Both the position numbers and the translations under genes were made by a program. From assembly GCF_018402175.1 (NCBI RefSeq), contig NZ_JAGYJK010000002.1, forward strand, positions 27,517 through 91,516: a stretch of 64,000 nt of DNA. The letters are read 5' to 3'. The notes under the pieces were generated by a model. The model was given only the letters and a program-made list of their open reading frames with translations. It did no database searches and was not told where the DNA came from. The DNA is from Yoonia sp. Lineage in GTDB: Bacteria > Pseudomonadota > Alphaproteobacteria > Rhodobacterales > Rhodobacteraceae. Positions 54,004 to 63,239 of the stretch are shown here, piece after piece. How positions within the stretch are numbered: position 1 is the first letter of the stretch; every line of letters starts with the position of its first letter.

Positions 54004-55628
54004 TATGCCGCCTGCTCTTGTGGGGCTGCTTTTGGTGCCCAGTTCCATGGCAATAGTTCATCGAGGCGCGGGTTCATGTGATCGTTGATGCGGTCCAGGA
54101 TGTCGGCCAGATAGGCCTGCGGATCCAGACCATTCATCTTTGCTGTCTCGATGATGGTCATCGCCCGTGCGAGCGTTTCACCTCCTGCATCAGAGCCCGC
54201 AAATAACCAATTGCGTCTGCCTACCCCAATTGGCCGCAGTGCGCGTTCAGCCGCATTGTTATCAATTGCGACACGACCGTCCTCCAAAAACAACGTAAAA
54301 GATTCCCACCGGCTGAGGCCATACCGGAAAGCTTTGGCCAGATCACCCTTGCCGGGAATGCGTGTCAGCTGTTTGTCAGCCCAGACCCGGAAGGCCTCAA
54401 CCTTGGCTTTGCTTTTATCTTGGCGCACGGCTTTACGGACTGCAGCAGGCTGGCCGTTGATCTTGCGCTCGATATCATAAAGCGCCCCAATCCGATCCAG
54501 CGCCTCGCGCGCGATTTCAGATTGCGTCGACGTCCACACATCATGAAAGTCGCGCCGCAGATGCGCCCAACACGCGGCCTCCTGGAACTGCCTCTTGCCG
54601 TCCAGATCAGGCGTATAGAGCTTGGTATACCCTTTGTAGCCATCAGCTTGCAGAATGCCGCTGGCTTTCTGCAAGTGCGACAGCACATGTTCTTCCTTCC
54701 AATCCGGTGCAAACTGATAGACGGCACCAGGTGGCGCAGCTCCCGCCCATGGGCGCTGATCACGCACATAAGCCCAGATCCGGCCCTTCTTCACACCTTT
54801 ACCTAACCCCTTGTCGCGGCGACTGCGGTCGAGAACGCGGATCGGGGTGTCGTCGGCATGCAGCAGATCACTGGTCATGACCGCAGCTTCAATCCTTTGG
54901 ATGAGTGGGGCCAAAGTCTGCATGGCCCGACCACACCAATCCACCATGGTTGTATCAGGGATATCCGCCCCCATCCGGGCGAAGATTTCATGCAACCGGT
55001 ATAAGGGGAGATGATCATCGAACTTGGAGACCAGAATGAAGGCCAACAAGCTCGGGCCCGCCATGCTGCGCGGAATAGGCCTGCTGGGCGCAGGTTCCTG
55101 AACAATCTTTTCGCACCGCCGGCAGGATTTCTTAATCCGGACAATCTCGATGACCTTCAGCTGTGCTGCGATCATATCAAGCAATTCACTGACGTCCTCG
55201 CCCACGATACGCAGTTGGCCACCACAATCCGGGCAGTCATGCCCGGGATCAAGTTCACGGCGCTCACGTGGCGTGCCGGGCGACACCTTCGGGCGGCGAC
55301 GTTGCTTTGGTTCTGCTGGTGATGTGTCTGTCTGGTCTTCAGCGCCGGGCGCTTCGTCTTCATCTGGTGAGGTATCATCAGCTTCAGCCAGAGCGACCTT
55401 GAGGTCTTCAAGTGCGAGCTCCAGCTGTTCGATTTCGCGCTCGATCTTTTCCGAGCTGGACCCGAACTTCTGTTTCTTGAGTTTGGCAATACGCATGCGC
55501 AGAGCCTGAACCAGAAGATCATGCGCACGCAATGTGGCCAGGATCTTCCCGTTTTCTGCCTGTAAAGACGCGATCATCGCCTTCAAAGCGGCGGGGTCAT
55601 TTGGCAAAGATGCAGCGTGTTCAGACAT
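54003..55628 (-). CDS. IS66 transposase TnpC
   Basis: A 541-residue transposase, complete. N-terminal coiled-coil region (LIASLQAENGKILATLRAHD, KLKKQKFGSSSEKIEREIEQ), zinc-finger-like cysteines (CPDCGGQLRIVGED, SCRRCEKIVQ), the DDE core (DLLHADDTPIRVLD, GYKGYTKLY, and the late glutamate near DNNAAERALRPIGVGRRNWL) and the typical C-terminal LDELLPWNW. It is the best-preserved tnpC in the window. Confidence 0.95.
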   Translation of the reverse strand: MSEHAASLPNDPAALKAMIASLQAENGKILATLRAHDLLVQALRMRIAKLKKQKFGSSSEKIEREIEQLELALEDLKVALAEADDTSPDEDEAPGAEDQTDTSPAEPKQRRRPKVSPGTPRERRELDPGHDCPDCGGQLRIVGEDVSELLDMIAAQLKVIEIVRIKKSCRRCEKIVQEPAPSRPIPRSMAGPSLLAFILVSKFDDHLPLYRLHEIFARMGADIPDTTMVDWCGRAMQTLAPLIQRIEAAVMTSDLLHADDTPIRVLDRSRRDKGLGKGVKKGRIWAYVRDQRPWAGAAPPGAVYQFAPDWKEEHVLSHLQKASGILQADGYKGYTKLYTPDLDGKRQFQEAACWAHLRRDFHDVWTSTQSEIAREALDRIGALYDIERKINGQPAAVRKAVRQDKSKAKVEAFRVWADKQLTRIPGKGDLAKAFRYGLSRWESFTLFLEDGRVAIDNNAAERALRPIGVGRRNWLFAGSDAGGETLARAMTIIETAKMNGLDPQAYLADILDRINDHMNPRLDELLPWNWAPKAAPQEQAA

Positions 55629-55691
55629 GGCAATTTATACCCTAGGCCAAGCCTGAACACCATTAAAAACAGGTGTTTACGACCAAATAAA

Positions 55692-56039
55692 TCACCCCAC
55701 ACGGGCCGGCGGCGCACCCCAATCTGGACGTCGCCAGTCCATACCTTCCCACAACATAGCCATTTGCGCAGAGGTTAATCGCGCGCTTCCAGATAATGCC
55801 GACGGCCATGGGAAACGGCCTCGGTCAAGGACTTTGTAATAAAGACAAAACCCCTGCCCATCCCAAAACAGCAACTTTACTCTATCCCCACGCCGACCAC
55901 GGAACGCAAAGACTGCCCCACTCGTTGGGCGCTGTCGCAACACATCCTGTGCAATCGCCGCCAAACCCGCGATGCCTTTGCGCATATCCGTGTGGCCACA
56001 AGCCAGATAAACACGAACACCAACTCCAGGGCCAATCAT
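55692..56039 (-). CDS. IS66 accessory protein TnpB
   Basis: A 115-residue protein: VYLACGHTDMRKGIAGLAAI, AVFAFRGRRGDRVKLLFWDG and QGFCLYYKVLDRGRFPWP, the standard IS66 Orf2 sequence. The start overlaps the tnpA stop (ATGA). Required with TnpA and TnpC for transposition in studied IS66 members. Confidence 0.95.
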   Translation of the reverse strand: MIGPGVGVRVYLACGHTDMRKGIAGLAAIAQDVLRQRPTSGAVFAFRGRRGDRVKLLFWDGQGFCLYYKVLDRGRFPWPSALSGSARLTSAQMAMLWEGMDWRRPDWGAPPARVG

Positions 56040-56418
56040 GACGCTTCAACCGCGTTCATCAGCCGTACCAGTGCCGCCACATTCACGTCAGCGACCACAC
56101 GCAAGCTGCGCCCATTGCGCAAAACCACCTCGATATGATCTTCATGAACACGCATTCGGCGCAGAGCTATGCGTCCGCTGAAACGGTCCCGTCTCCAAAA
56201 ACTCAACAGGCAAGAACATCGTCTCAGCGGCTAGGTGGCAATAGACCCTTACTCTTCAGCTCGTGACGCCACGCGTAAACCTGCTGTCGCTTTAAATCGT
56301 GACGCTGGGCCACTTGCGTTACCGTCGCCCCACCAACACCAACAGAATTTACGATCGCGAGCTTCTCGTCATCACTCCAACGACGTCGACGCTCAAGTCC
56401 AAGAATTTCTCCGCGCAT
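56036..56418 (-). pseudogene. IS66 TnpA, frameshifted (copy 1)
   Basis: The first 62 codons (MRGEILGLERRRRWSDDEKL, ATVTQVAQRHDLKRQQVYAW) match the other copies, then CCACCTAGCCGC replaces CCACCGGCCGC, a one-base net gain giving an early stop after LLPPSR. The remaining sequence still encodes the TnpA C-terminus in another frame. Confidence 0.85.
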
Positions 56419-56523
56419 GCCACCTCCTCCAACATCAGTGACGTCAGTAAGGACGTCATTACTGACGATCTCTTAACACTCACGATACCCGAAATCAGCA
56501 GGCAAGGTCCCAATCGGGCGGTT

Positions 56524-56830
56524 TCGGAAAAGAGTAGCGCGGTAAACGATATGTGGCCATTGGACCAACCGCGTACAGAACCACCGTGCCAAACCCCAAA
56601 GGGAGTTCCGTGCTCTTCACACGTCGCATCAGGATATCCATCAACGCGCCAGTGAATGTCACAGTGAAAATAGCGACAACGTTCAAGGAATTCGCTGCGC
56701 CCGCCAGAAATGTTCAGCGCGACGCAAGGCGTTCGCGGTCAGGTGCCCGCACGCCACGCAGGGCTGATGATGCGCAAAATGCGCAAACGAAACCTGTCAC
56801 AAAAGCGCACAGGTATAAAGGAAGATGCAC
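56524..56830. other. Gap with an unrecognised membrane-protein-like remnant
   Basis: Between the IS66 flank and the hemA remnant. On the minus strand, 56495-56720 can be read as a hydrophobic fragment (LNVVAIFTVTFTGALMDILM, then LGFGTVVLYAVGPMATYRLP) with no start or family I recognise, running into IS66 copy 1. It may be the cut end of a membrane protein gene. Nothing else is supported. Confidence 0.3.
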
Positions 56831-56980
56831 CTACTGGGCGGCCATTGGCATGCGCGCGAGCTGACATTGGGTCCATAGCGTCTCTAGCGCGCGGACCAAA
56901 TGGTCGATGTCTGCTGCCGAATGAACGGGTGACGGTGTGATCCGCAAACGCTCTGTTCCCTTCGGAACGGTCGGATAGTG
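56831..56980 (-). pseudogene. hemA: hemA (5-aminolevulinate synthase) 3'-end remnant
   Basis: The minus strand encodes the last 49 residues of ALA synthase: HYPTVPKGTERLRITPSPVH then SAADIDHLVRALETLWTQCQ and a TAG stop at 56831. The match ends exactly at the left end of IS66 copy 2 (GTAACCGCCC at 56981), so the rest of the gene was cut off by that element or by later rearrangement. A functional hemA must be elsewhere. Confidence 0.8.
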
Positions 56981-57080
56981 GTAACCGCCCGGTGGGACCG
57001 CCTGCTGAGTGTGTTTCGCGCATGCTAGGAGACGTCCAGTAATGAGCGTCGTGTGACGTCTCTAACATTGTGGGGGTGGC

Positions 57081-57461
57081 ATGCGCGGTGAAATTCTTGG
57101 ACTTGAGCGTCGACGTCGATGGAGCGATGACGAGAAGCTCGCGATCGTAAATTCTGTTGGTGTTGGTGGGGCGACGGTGACGCAAGTTGCACAGCGTCAC
57201 GATTTGAAGCGACAGCAGGTTTACGCGTGGCGTCACGAGCTGAAGAGTAAGGGTCTATTGCCACCGGCCGCTGAGACGATGTTCTTGCCTGTTGAGTTTT
57301 TGGAGACGGGACCGTTTCAGCGGACGCATAGCTCTGCGCCGAATGCGGTTCATGAAGATCATATCGAGGTGGTTTTGCGCAATGGGCGCAGCTTGCGTGT
57401 GGTCGCTGACGTGAATGTGGCGGCACTGGTACGGCTGATGAACGCGGTTGAAGCGTCATGA
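57081..57461 (+). CDS. IS66 TnpA (copy 2)
   Basis: A 126-residue protein with a helix-turn-helix (SDDEKLAIVNSVGVGGATVT, VAQRHDLKRQQVYAWRHEL) and a C-terminal IEVVLRNGRSLRVVADVNVA region. The only complete tnpA in the window. Its stop overlaps the tnpB start. Confidence 0.93.
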   Translation: MRGEILGLERRRRWSDDEKLAIVNSVGVGGATVTQVAQRHDLKRQQVYAWRHELKSKGLLPPAAETMFLPVEFLETGPFQRTHSSAPNAVHEDHIEVVLRNGRSLRVVADVNVAALVRLMNAVEAS

Positions 57462-57804
57462 TTGGCCCTGGAGTTGGTGTTCGTGTTTATCTGGCTTGTG
57501 GCCACACGGATATGCGCAAAGGCATCGCGGGTTTGGCGGCGATTGCACAGGATGTGTTGCGACAGCGCCCAACGAGTGGGGCAGTCTTTGCGTTCCGTGG
57601 TCGGCGTGGGGATAGAGTAAAGTTGCTGTTTTGGGATGGGCAGGGGTTTTGTCTTTATTACAAAGTCCTTGACCGAGGCCGTTTCCATGGCCGTCGGCAT
57701 TATCTGGAAGCGCGCGATTAACCTCTGCGCAAATGGCTATGTTGTGGGAAGGTATGGACTGGCGACGTCCAGATTGGGGTGCGCCGCCGGCCCGTGTGGG
57801 GTGA
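57458..57804 (+). pseudogene. IS66 TnpB, frameshifted (copy 2)
   Basis: Identical to the copy 1 and 3 tnpB until CGTTTCCATGG, where the other copies have CGTTTCCCATGG. The lost C changes the product after VLDRGRF and ends it at 57721; homology continues to about 57804 in another frame. Confidence 0.85.
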
Positions 57805-57867
57805 TTTATTTGGTCGTAAACACCTGTTTTTAATGGTGTTCAGGCTTGGCCTAGGGTATAAATTGCC

Positions 57868-58545
57868 ATGTCTGAACACACTGCATCTTTGCCAAATGAC
57901 CCCGCCGCTTTGAAGGCGATGATCGCGTCTTTACAGGCAGAAAACGGGAAGATCCTGGCCACATTGCGTGCGCATGATCTTCTGGTTCAGGCTCTGCGCA
58001 TGCGTATTGCCAAACTCAAGAAACAGAAGTTCGGGTCCAGCTCGGAAAAGATCGAGCGCGAAATCGAACAGCTGGAGCTCGCACTTGAAGACCTCAAGGT
58101 CGCTCTGGCTGAAGCTGATGATACCTCACCAGATGAAGACGAAGCGCCTGACGCTGAAGACCAGACAGACACATCACCAGCAGAACCAAAGCAACGTCGC
58201 CGCCCGAAGGTGTCGCCCGGCACGCCACGTGAGCGCCGTGAACTTGATCCCGGTCATGACTGCCCGGATTGTGGTGGCCAACTGCGTATCGTGGGCGAGG
58301 ACGTCAGTGAATTGCTTGATATGATCGCAGCACAGCTGAAGGTCATCGAGATTGTCCGGATTAAGAAATCCTGCCGGCGGTGCGAAAAGATTGTTCAGGA
58401 ACCTGCGCCCAGCAGGCCTATTCCGCGCAGCATGGCGGGCCCGAGCTTGTTGGCCTTCATTCTGGTCTCCAAGTTCGACGATCATTTGCCTTTATACCGG
58501 TTGCATGAAATCTTCGCCCGGATGGGGGCGGATATCCCCTGATAC
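57868..58545 (+). pseudogene. IS66 TnpC, 3'-truncated (copy 2)
   Basis: The first 224 codons match copy 1 TnpC up to FARMGADIP. One extra C near 58539 and then the junction with an ISAs1-type element end the frame. The DDE domain is absent, so this copy cannot make active transposase. Confidence 0.9.
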
Positions 58546-59760
58546 CAGGGCGATTCAGAGAACGGCTCACTTTGAGTTCTGGGTCAAGATTTTGAGGGCT
58601 CTATTTCGATCATTCTGGACAATTTCTATGGCTTTCGTGGGTGAGGTGTTGATGCGTTTGAGCACTGTCCTGGCGGCACTGAGCAACGTGAAGATATTCC
58701 TGGGGGCATTGTCTTTTCGGTTTGTGTAGCCATCCTCTCCGAGGCAGACGTCCTTGTCGCGGTGCATGATCTCGATCTGCCAATGCGCGCGGTTGAGGCA
58801 CAGAAGGGTTTCGGGTCGTGGTGCATTGAGGCTGCTGATCAGATAGGTGGTCTCGACCTCGGTTTTCATGATACGTCCAGCTCTGACATGGTCACGCTTG
58901 CGGGTGACGCAGGCAATGCTGCGCAGTGTTGGCCACGCGGCGCGCATGGGCTCGGAGAGTGCCTTTGCGGGCAAGAGGGCGATGGAGCGCTGATCGATAC
59001 GGCCATGTCCAGCATCGGGTGGAGCACGCCATGGCTCAGGGGGAAAAAGCGGGGTCTCTAAACGCCGTTTCGATTTCTTCCAGAAGGTCCTTTTGGTTTC
59101 GCTTGACGGGTAACAGATAATCCCCGCCCTTGTTGGCAATCTTCGAAGTGATTGTTTTTTGACAGAATATCGCATCTCCAGTCACCACCTTCCCGGTCAG
59201 GTCGAGCTTATCTAACAAGCGCAGCGCATCGGGGATTTCCAGTCCCTTGCCGCGCGATGACGCGTGTCCAAGCGATTGCTCCAACAGAACACAAAAGGCC
59301 GAAAGAACATGCTCGGCGCGACCCTCTGCATCCTTACTACCGCGCAAAGTCTTACCGTCTATCGCGATCTGGCGTGGATCCAGATCTGCGCTCAAGCCGC
59401 CCGTTCGCAAAGCCGTGACCGTGCTGAAGACCGCCGCCATTGCGTCGGGATCCAGCATGCGTAGCGTTTCTGTCAAAGTTGCATGGCATGGCGACGCACG
59501 GTCGGGGCGAAAGCCAAGACGGGTGAGTTGTCGACGCGTTAGGCTCCGCCCCAGCCGAAACGCAGCCGCCATTCCTTGCCGACCGCTGAGCATCGACAAG
59601 AGTATTAGACCCAGAAGGGCCTCAAGTGGATGTTGCCGCCCTTTCCGACCACGCGGATCAGGAACATTGCGTAATACCTTTCGAACCAAAACCATCACGA
59701 CCACCTCGATTTGACCAATATGCCTCATTGAGTCAGCCAAATGACTGCAGCGCAACAGTT
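58546..59760 (-). mobile_element. ISAs1-family element inserted in IS66 copy 2
   Basis: Starts at 58546 with CAGGGCGATTCAGAG, directly after the tnpC match. It carries one ISAs1-type transposase gene on the minus strand. I could not find the matching inverted end near 59760, so the left end is either degenerate or deleted; the right boundary given is approximate. Confidence 0.65.
58567..59728 (-). pseudogene. ISAs1-family transposase, frameshifted
   Basis: About 380 residues if intact. N-terminal half: VPDPRGRKGRQHPLEALLGL, then ADLDPRQIAIDGKTLRGSKD and KVVTGDAIFCQKTITSKIAN. C-terminal half: LRSIACVTRKRDHVRAGRI and LCLNRAHWQIEIMHRDKDV, ending KILTQNSK. The two lie in different frames; the shift is in CTTTTTCCCCCTGAG near 59040. 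IDGKTLRGS and the HW.IE.. motif place it in the ISAs1 group. Confidence 0.85.
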
Positions 59761-60892
59761 TTTAGGCGTCAATTAAATTGCTGGTGAACGCACTGTTGGC
59801 TGGAGACAATCAACACAAATCTGATCATCTTTTTTTTCCTGCCTAGCGATCAAACAGCGGAAACTATGTGCGCAGTTCCACGATATTCAGAGGCACTGGT
59901 CGCCTCTTAGAATAACAATAATGAATAATGCGGACGCCGCCAGTTCACGAGGTGGCCTGACGTGCGAGACGTGTGAACCCGCACTGAGGTCCAAAGGAAC
60001 CGGTTCCCCCTTGGGAACCAAACCTCCCCCGGCTAACGCTGGACCGGTCTTCCCGCGAGATCGTCTGCCACGATCTGGCAAGGGCGGAGCCTTGCCGGGT
60101 CGCTTGCTTGGACGCCGCGATCCGTGGGCATGCGCAGACCTCGGACGGTTGGGGCCGGCGACCGGACAGTTCCGACTGTCGGGGAGTTTTACCTCCGCCG
60201 CGTCCTGGGCGCCGAACATCGATCGGTGGTCTCTCGCGGATCCAATCGAGCGGGGTGACCTGCCTACCGCGCCGGACCAGCAGCAATTTCGCCTCGTCCG
60301 GACGCAGTCGCTCGACTATCCTCGATCTCATCGCGGCAATGAGGCGGGCGCTGCCGGCTTCGGTGCCGTCTATCGGTGCCATCGACCCCCCTGCCTCCGA
60401 CGGAGATGTCGGGGTTGGTGAAATTTTCGCGTGGATCGAAGCGACACCACGCCAGCCACATGCCATCCCGGGCGGGTATCCGGGTTCATCCTCCTGGCCT
60501 TGGCCCGCCTTAAGTCGTCCTCAGAGGGCGTCCCAGAGCACGAACGCTTCTCCCCGCCCTGCAGTCGCGGCTGGCCAAGGTGCTCATCTATGAGGCCGGA
60601 TCTCAGCGCCTTTGAGGCAGGCCGATTGACACGGTCCGGATGATGGATCGACTGGCCGCTGTCTGGGCCGGATTGCCCCTCGCAAATGGCCTCCGTCTAC
60701 CACGGATATGCCGGCAATCCAGGCGACCATTAGGCGTAACAGGCCCGAGAGCGTGCGGCATATTTGATCGTTTGATGGGACAAAAGGCGCTGGGCAGTCC
60801 AGCGCCTGAACAGCCGCGGCGTGGCGCACGGCGACGTTTTCGGCGTGGTGTACTGAAGCGCTCGGCCGTCGGAGACGCGTGTTCTGCGCTGA
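59760..60892. other. About 1.1 kb without a supportable gene
   Basis: GC-rich sequence in which long frames occur on both strands but none has family-like sequence, a clear ribosome binding site or conserved motif. It lies between the ISAs1-type element and plasmid-type genes, so it is probably degraded plasmid-derived DNA. Confidence 0.5.
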
Positions 60893-61000
60893 GTCGGATA
60901 TTTTGGCCTGTTTGACTACCTCACCTCGGATCAGGCCATCGAAGACAGCATTATCGCCAATGAATACAGCTTCACTGAAACCGGACGGCGGTTCGGATGA
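60893..61000 (+). pseudogene. C-terminal remnant next to the DUF2958 gene
   Basis: A 35-codon stretch GYFGLFDYLTSDQAIEDSII then ANEYSFTETGRRFG and a stop looks like a genuine protein C-terminus and has an acidic, regular composition, but a stop just upstream (60890) cuts it off. I suspect a plasmid-encoded protein lying before DUF2958; no name is offered. Confidence 0.4.
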
Positions 61001-61115
61001 CAGCGTCTACTTCAAGAGGTGGCATCCGGGCTGGCTCGGATGTCAAGGGAAAGGGGTCTTCGGGTTTTGATGATCTTGGCATTGGGCCAAGAGCAAAACC
61101 TGAAGGAACCATGCC

Positions 61116-61466
61116 ATGCATTTTCTGACCAAACAGATCACTGATCAACTCATCGCCAATGGCCGCCGTCAAGCTGATGTGCGCGGCACTGCAAACGAGA
61201 TCGATTTCAAACCGGTCACCAAGCTGTTTAATCCCTGCGGCACGGGAACATGGCTTCTGACCGAACTTGATCCGGAGAATCCCACAATCGCTTTCGGGCT
61301 GTGTGATCTGGGGTATCCCGAGCTTGGATCCGTGTGTCTTGCCGAATTGGCCAGTGTCCGTCTGCCCTTTGGCTTGAAGATCGAACGGGACCGCTTCTTC
61401 GCCGCAACCAAGTCGATCTCCGTCTATGCCGACGAGGCCCGTGTCGCGGGCAGGATTGCAGCCTGA
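61116..61466 (+). CDS. DUF2958 family protein (plasmid-type)
   Basis: A 116-residue protein recognised as DUF2958 by IDFKPVTKLFNPCGTGTWLL then TELDPENPTIAFGLCDLGYP and LKIERDRFF at the end. The family occurs mostly on conjugative plasmids and integrative elements of proteobacteria; its function is unknown. GAAGGAACC precedes the ATG. It points to plasmid-derived DNA in this segment. Confidence 0.85.
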   Translation: MHFLTKQITDQLIANGRRQADVRGTANEIDFKPVTKLFNPCGTGTWLLTELDPENPTIAFGLCDLGYPELGSVCLAELASVRLPFGLKIERDRFFAATKSISVYADEARVAGRIAA

Positions 61467-61554
61467 TCAGGGTCTCAACCTACTGGCGCATTACCATAAG
61501 GGCGCGTCTACTGGTTGTCGTTGCCGCTCAAATCAACACACCGGAGACCACCGC

Positions 61555-61857
61555 ATGTCTTATGAACGCGCCCTGAACCGGGCAAAATCCATCAACGCAA
61601 AAACCTTCCTGTCCATCGAACGGCTGCCGCATGGGCTTGGCTTTGTAGCCAGCTACGCAAACGACCAGTCACTACGCTGCGTGGGTCAGACAGTCATCCA
61701 TCACGCCGATGGCCGTTACGGCATCGTCCTCGATCAAAACGGGTTTGTGGTCGCAGAGATGGAGGCGCGCGATCTGGTTCATGTCTGCGAGATTCTCCAG
61801 CTTGCTGGTGAAGTCGATTCATCGGTATTGTTGTTTGGGATTGACGCTTGGATATGA
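61555..61857 (+). CDS. Hypothetical plasmid-type protein, 3' end altered by an IS
   Basis: A 100-residue product, MSYERALNRAKSINAKTFLS then IERLPHGLGFVASYANDQ, with a good Shine-Dalgarno (CCGGAGACCACCGC). The last part of the frame runs into the IS6-type element at about 61824, so the native C-terminus is lost. Unknown function; lies 88 bases after DUF2958. Confidence 0.6.
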   Translation: MSYERALNRAKSINAKTFLSIERLPHGLGFVASYANDQSLRCVGQTVIHHADGRYGIVLDQNGFVVAEMEARDLVHVCEILQLAGEVDSSVLLFGIDAWI

Positions 61858-62560
61858 TTGGACGGTGACGGTGGTTGACTTCAAGGGCGCACACTATCCA
61901 AAATCGGTGATCCTGTTTGCGGTGTTTTTCTACCTGCGCTACCCGGTGTCCTATCGTGACTTGGAGGAAATCATGCAGGAGCGTGGTGTCGATGTTGATC
62001 ATGCAACGTTGAACCGCTGGGTGGTCAAATACTCCCCCGCAATTGCAGCCCAAGCCCAAAGGAAGAAGCGTCCGACAGCGAAATCGTGGCGCATGGACGA
62101 GACGTATATCAGGGTCAAGGGCAAGTGGATGTATCACTACCGCGCGGTGGATCGGAACGGCGAAACCCTTGATTTCATGCTCTCCGAGCGCCGCGACAAG
62201 CCGGCGGCGCGGCGTTTCTTCCAGCGCGCGATCGGCAATAATGGCGTCCCCGACCGCATCGTGATTGACAAAAGCGGCGCCAACCTGGCGGGGCTGGAGG
62301 CCGTGAATGTGATCCTGAAATTCACCGGAACAGGGCAGACCATCAAAATACTGCAGGTCAAATATCTGAACAATATCCTTGAGCAGGATCATCGGTTCAT
62401 CAAGCGCATCACGGGGCGAATGCTCGGCTTCAAAGCGTTCCATTCCGCGTCCGCAACTCTTGAGGGGATCGAGGCCGCGCACATGATCCGCAAGGGGCAA
62501 TTCGACAACAATGGACTGAACGCATTCCAGCAGTTTGCCCAGCTCGCAGCATAAGTGTGT
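61824..62560 (+). mobile_element. IS6-family element
   Basis: One transposase gene of the IS6/IS26 type. The left end is placed near GGTATTGTTGTTTGGG, which resembles the GGN-CTGTTGCAAA ends of the family; the right end could not be matched, so both limits are approximate. Confidence 0.6.
61865..62554 (+). CDS. IS6-family transposase
   Basis: A 229-residue DDE transposase: FFYLRYPVSYRDLEEIMQER, WRMDETYIRVKGKWMYHYRA (first aspartate), RIVIDKSGANLAGLEAVN (second) and LEQDHRFIKRITGRMLGFK (glutamate region). Length is right for IS6. A GTG at 61865 is the likely start; the frame is open further upstream through the interrupted plasmid gene. Appears intact. Confidence 0.9.
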   Translation: MTVVDFKGAHYPKSVILFAVFFYLRYPVSYRDLEEIMQERGVDVDHATLNRWVVKYSPAIAAQAQRKKRPTAKSWRMDETYIRVKGKWMYHYRAVDRNGETLDFMLSERRDKPAARRFFQRAIGNNGVPDRIVIDKSGANLAGLEAVNVILKFTGTGQTIKILQVKYLNNILEQDHRFIKRITGRMLGFKAFHSASATLEGIEAAHMIRKGQFDNNGLNAFQQFAQLAA

Positions 62561-62804
62561 CCAGCGCCAGCCTACACTCAACCTTCTCGAAAATTTGCGA
62601 CCAGGAACCCTTCTGGGGGCGCTGTCGAAATACTGGGTTTCGTTCAATCCAGATGCGGCTATCTGCGAGCTACCATGGGCTTGTCCACCACACGTTGTCG
62701 CCTTCGCCGCGTGGGGGAACAGAGGGTCCGCGCCGATGGCTGCTGGGTCCACTCGTAACCCGCCCGGATTGGGACCGCCTGCTGAGTGTGTTTCGCGCAT
62801 GCTA

Positions 62805-62840
62805 AGAGACGTCAGTAATGACGTCATTATTGACGTCTCT
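62805..62840. repeat. 36-base near-perfect palindrome before tnpA (copy 3)
   Basis: AGAGACGTCAGTAATGAC faces GTCATTATTGACGTCTCT with one mismatch, about 18 bases before the tnpA ATG. Copy 1 keeps a similar palindrome; copy 2 has a degraded one. It may limit translation or external readthrough of the element. Confidence 0.7.
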
Positions 62841-62857
62841 AACGTTGTGGGGGTGGC

Positions 62858-63239
62858 ATGCGCGGTGAAATTCTTGGACTTGAGCGTCGACGTCGATGGA
62901 GCGATGACGAGAAGCTCGCGATCGTAAATTCTGTTGGTGTTGGTGGGGCGACGGTGACGCAAGTTGCACAGCGTCACGATTTGAAGCGACAGCAGGTTTA
63001 CGCGTGGCGTCACGAGCTGAAGAGTAAGGGTCTATTGCCACCGGCCGCTGAGACGATGTTCTTGCCTGTTGAGTTTTTGGAGACGGGACCGTTTCAGCGG
63101 ACGCATAGCTTCTGCGCCGAATGCGGTTCATGAAGATCATATCGAGGTGGTTTTGCGCAATGGGCGCAGCTTGCGTGTGGTCGCTGACGTGAATGTGGCG
63201 GCACTGGTACGGCTGATGAACGCGGTTGAAGCGTCATGA
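62858..63239 (+). pseudogene. IS66 TnpA, frameshifted (copy 3)
   Basis: Matches copy 2 TnpA to FQRTHS, then GCATAGCTTCTGCG replaces GCATAGCTCTGCG, one extra T. The product ends early at 63133 while homology goes on to the tnpB overlap at 63239. Confidence 0.85.

Larger units (their letters stand above)
53692..56523 (-). mobile_element. IS66-family element, copy 1
   Basis: About 2.83 kb with tnpA, tnpB, tnpC and a small passenger frame on the minus strand. The right end reads inward GTAACCGCCCGATTACGACC (53692) and the left end inward AACCGCCCGATTGGGACC (from 56523). The same sequence, TCGGAAAGAGT (53683-53693) and TCGGAAAAGAGT (56524-56535), flanks the inner ends as a direct repeat, longer than the 8 bp usual for IS66. 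tnpA is frameshifted, so it may be immobile on its own. Confidence 0.85.
56981..58545 (+). mobile_element. IS66-family element, copy 2, truncated
   Basis: Begins GTAACCGCCCGGTGGGACCG at 56981 and carries intact tnpA, frameshifted tnpB and the first third of tnpC. It is nearly identical to copies 1 and 3 in the coding part. At 58546 the match stops and an ISAs1-type element begins. The right end is missing. Confidence 0.88.

Noticed and set aside
56739..57236. Long minus-strand frame across the hemA tail and IS66 end
   Set aside because: Different frame from the ALA synthase match and antisense to tnpA.
59945..60593. Overlapping frames on both strands of 170-175 codons
   Set aside because: Proline/arginine/glycine-rich products with no motif or ribosome binding site; not distinguishable from chance in GC-rich DNA.
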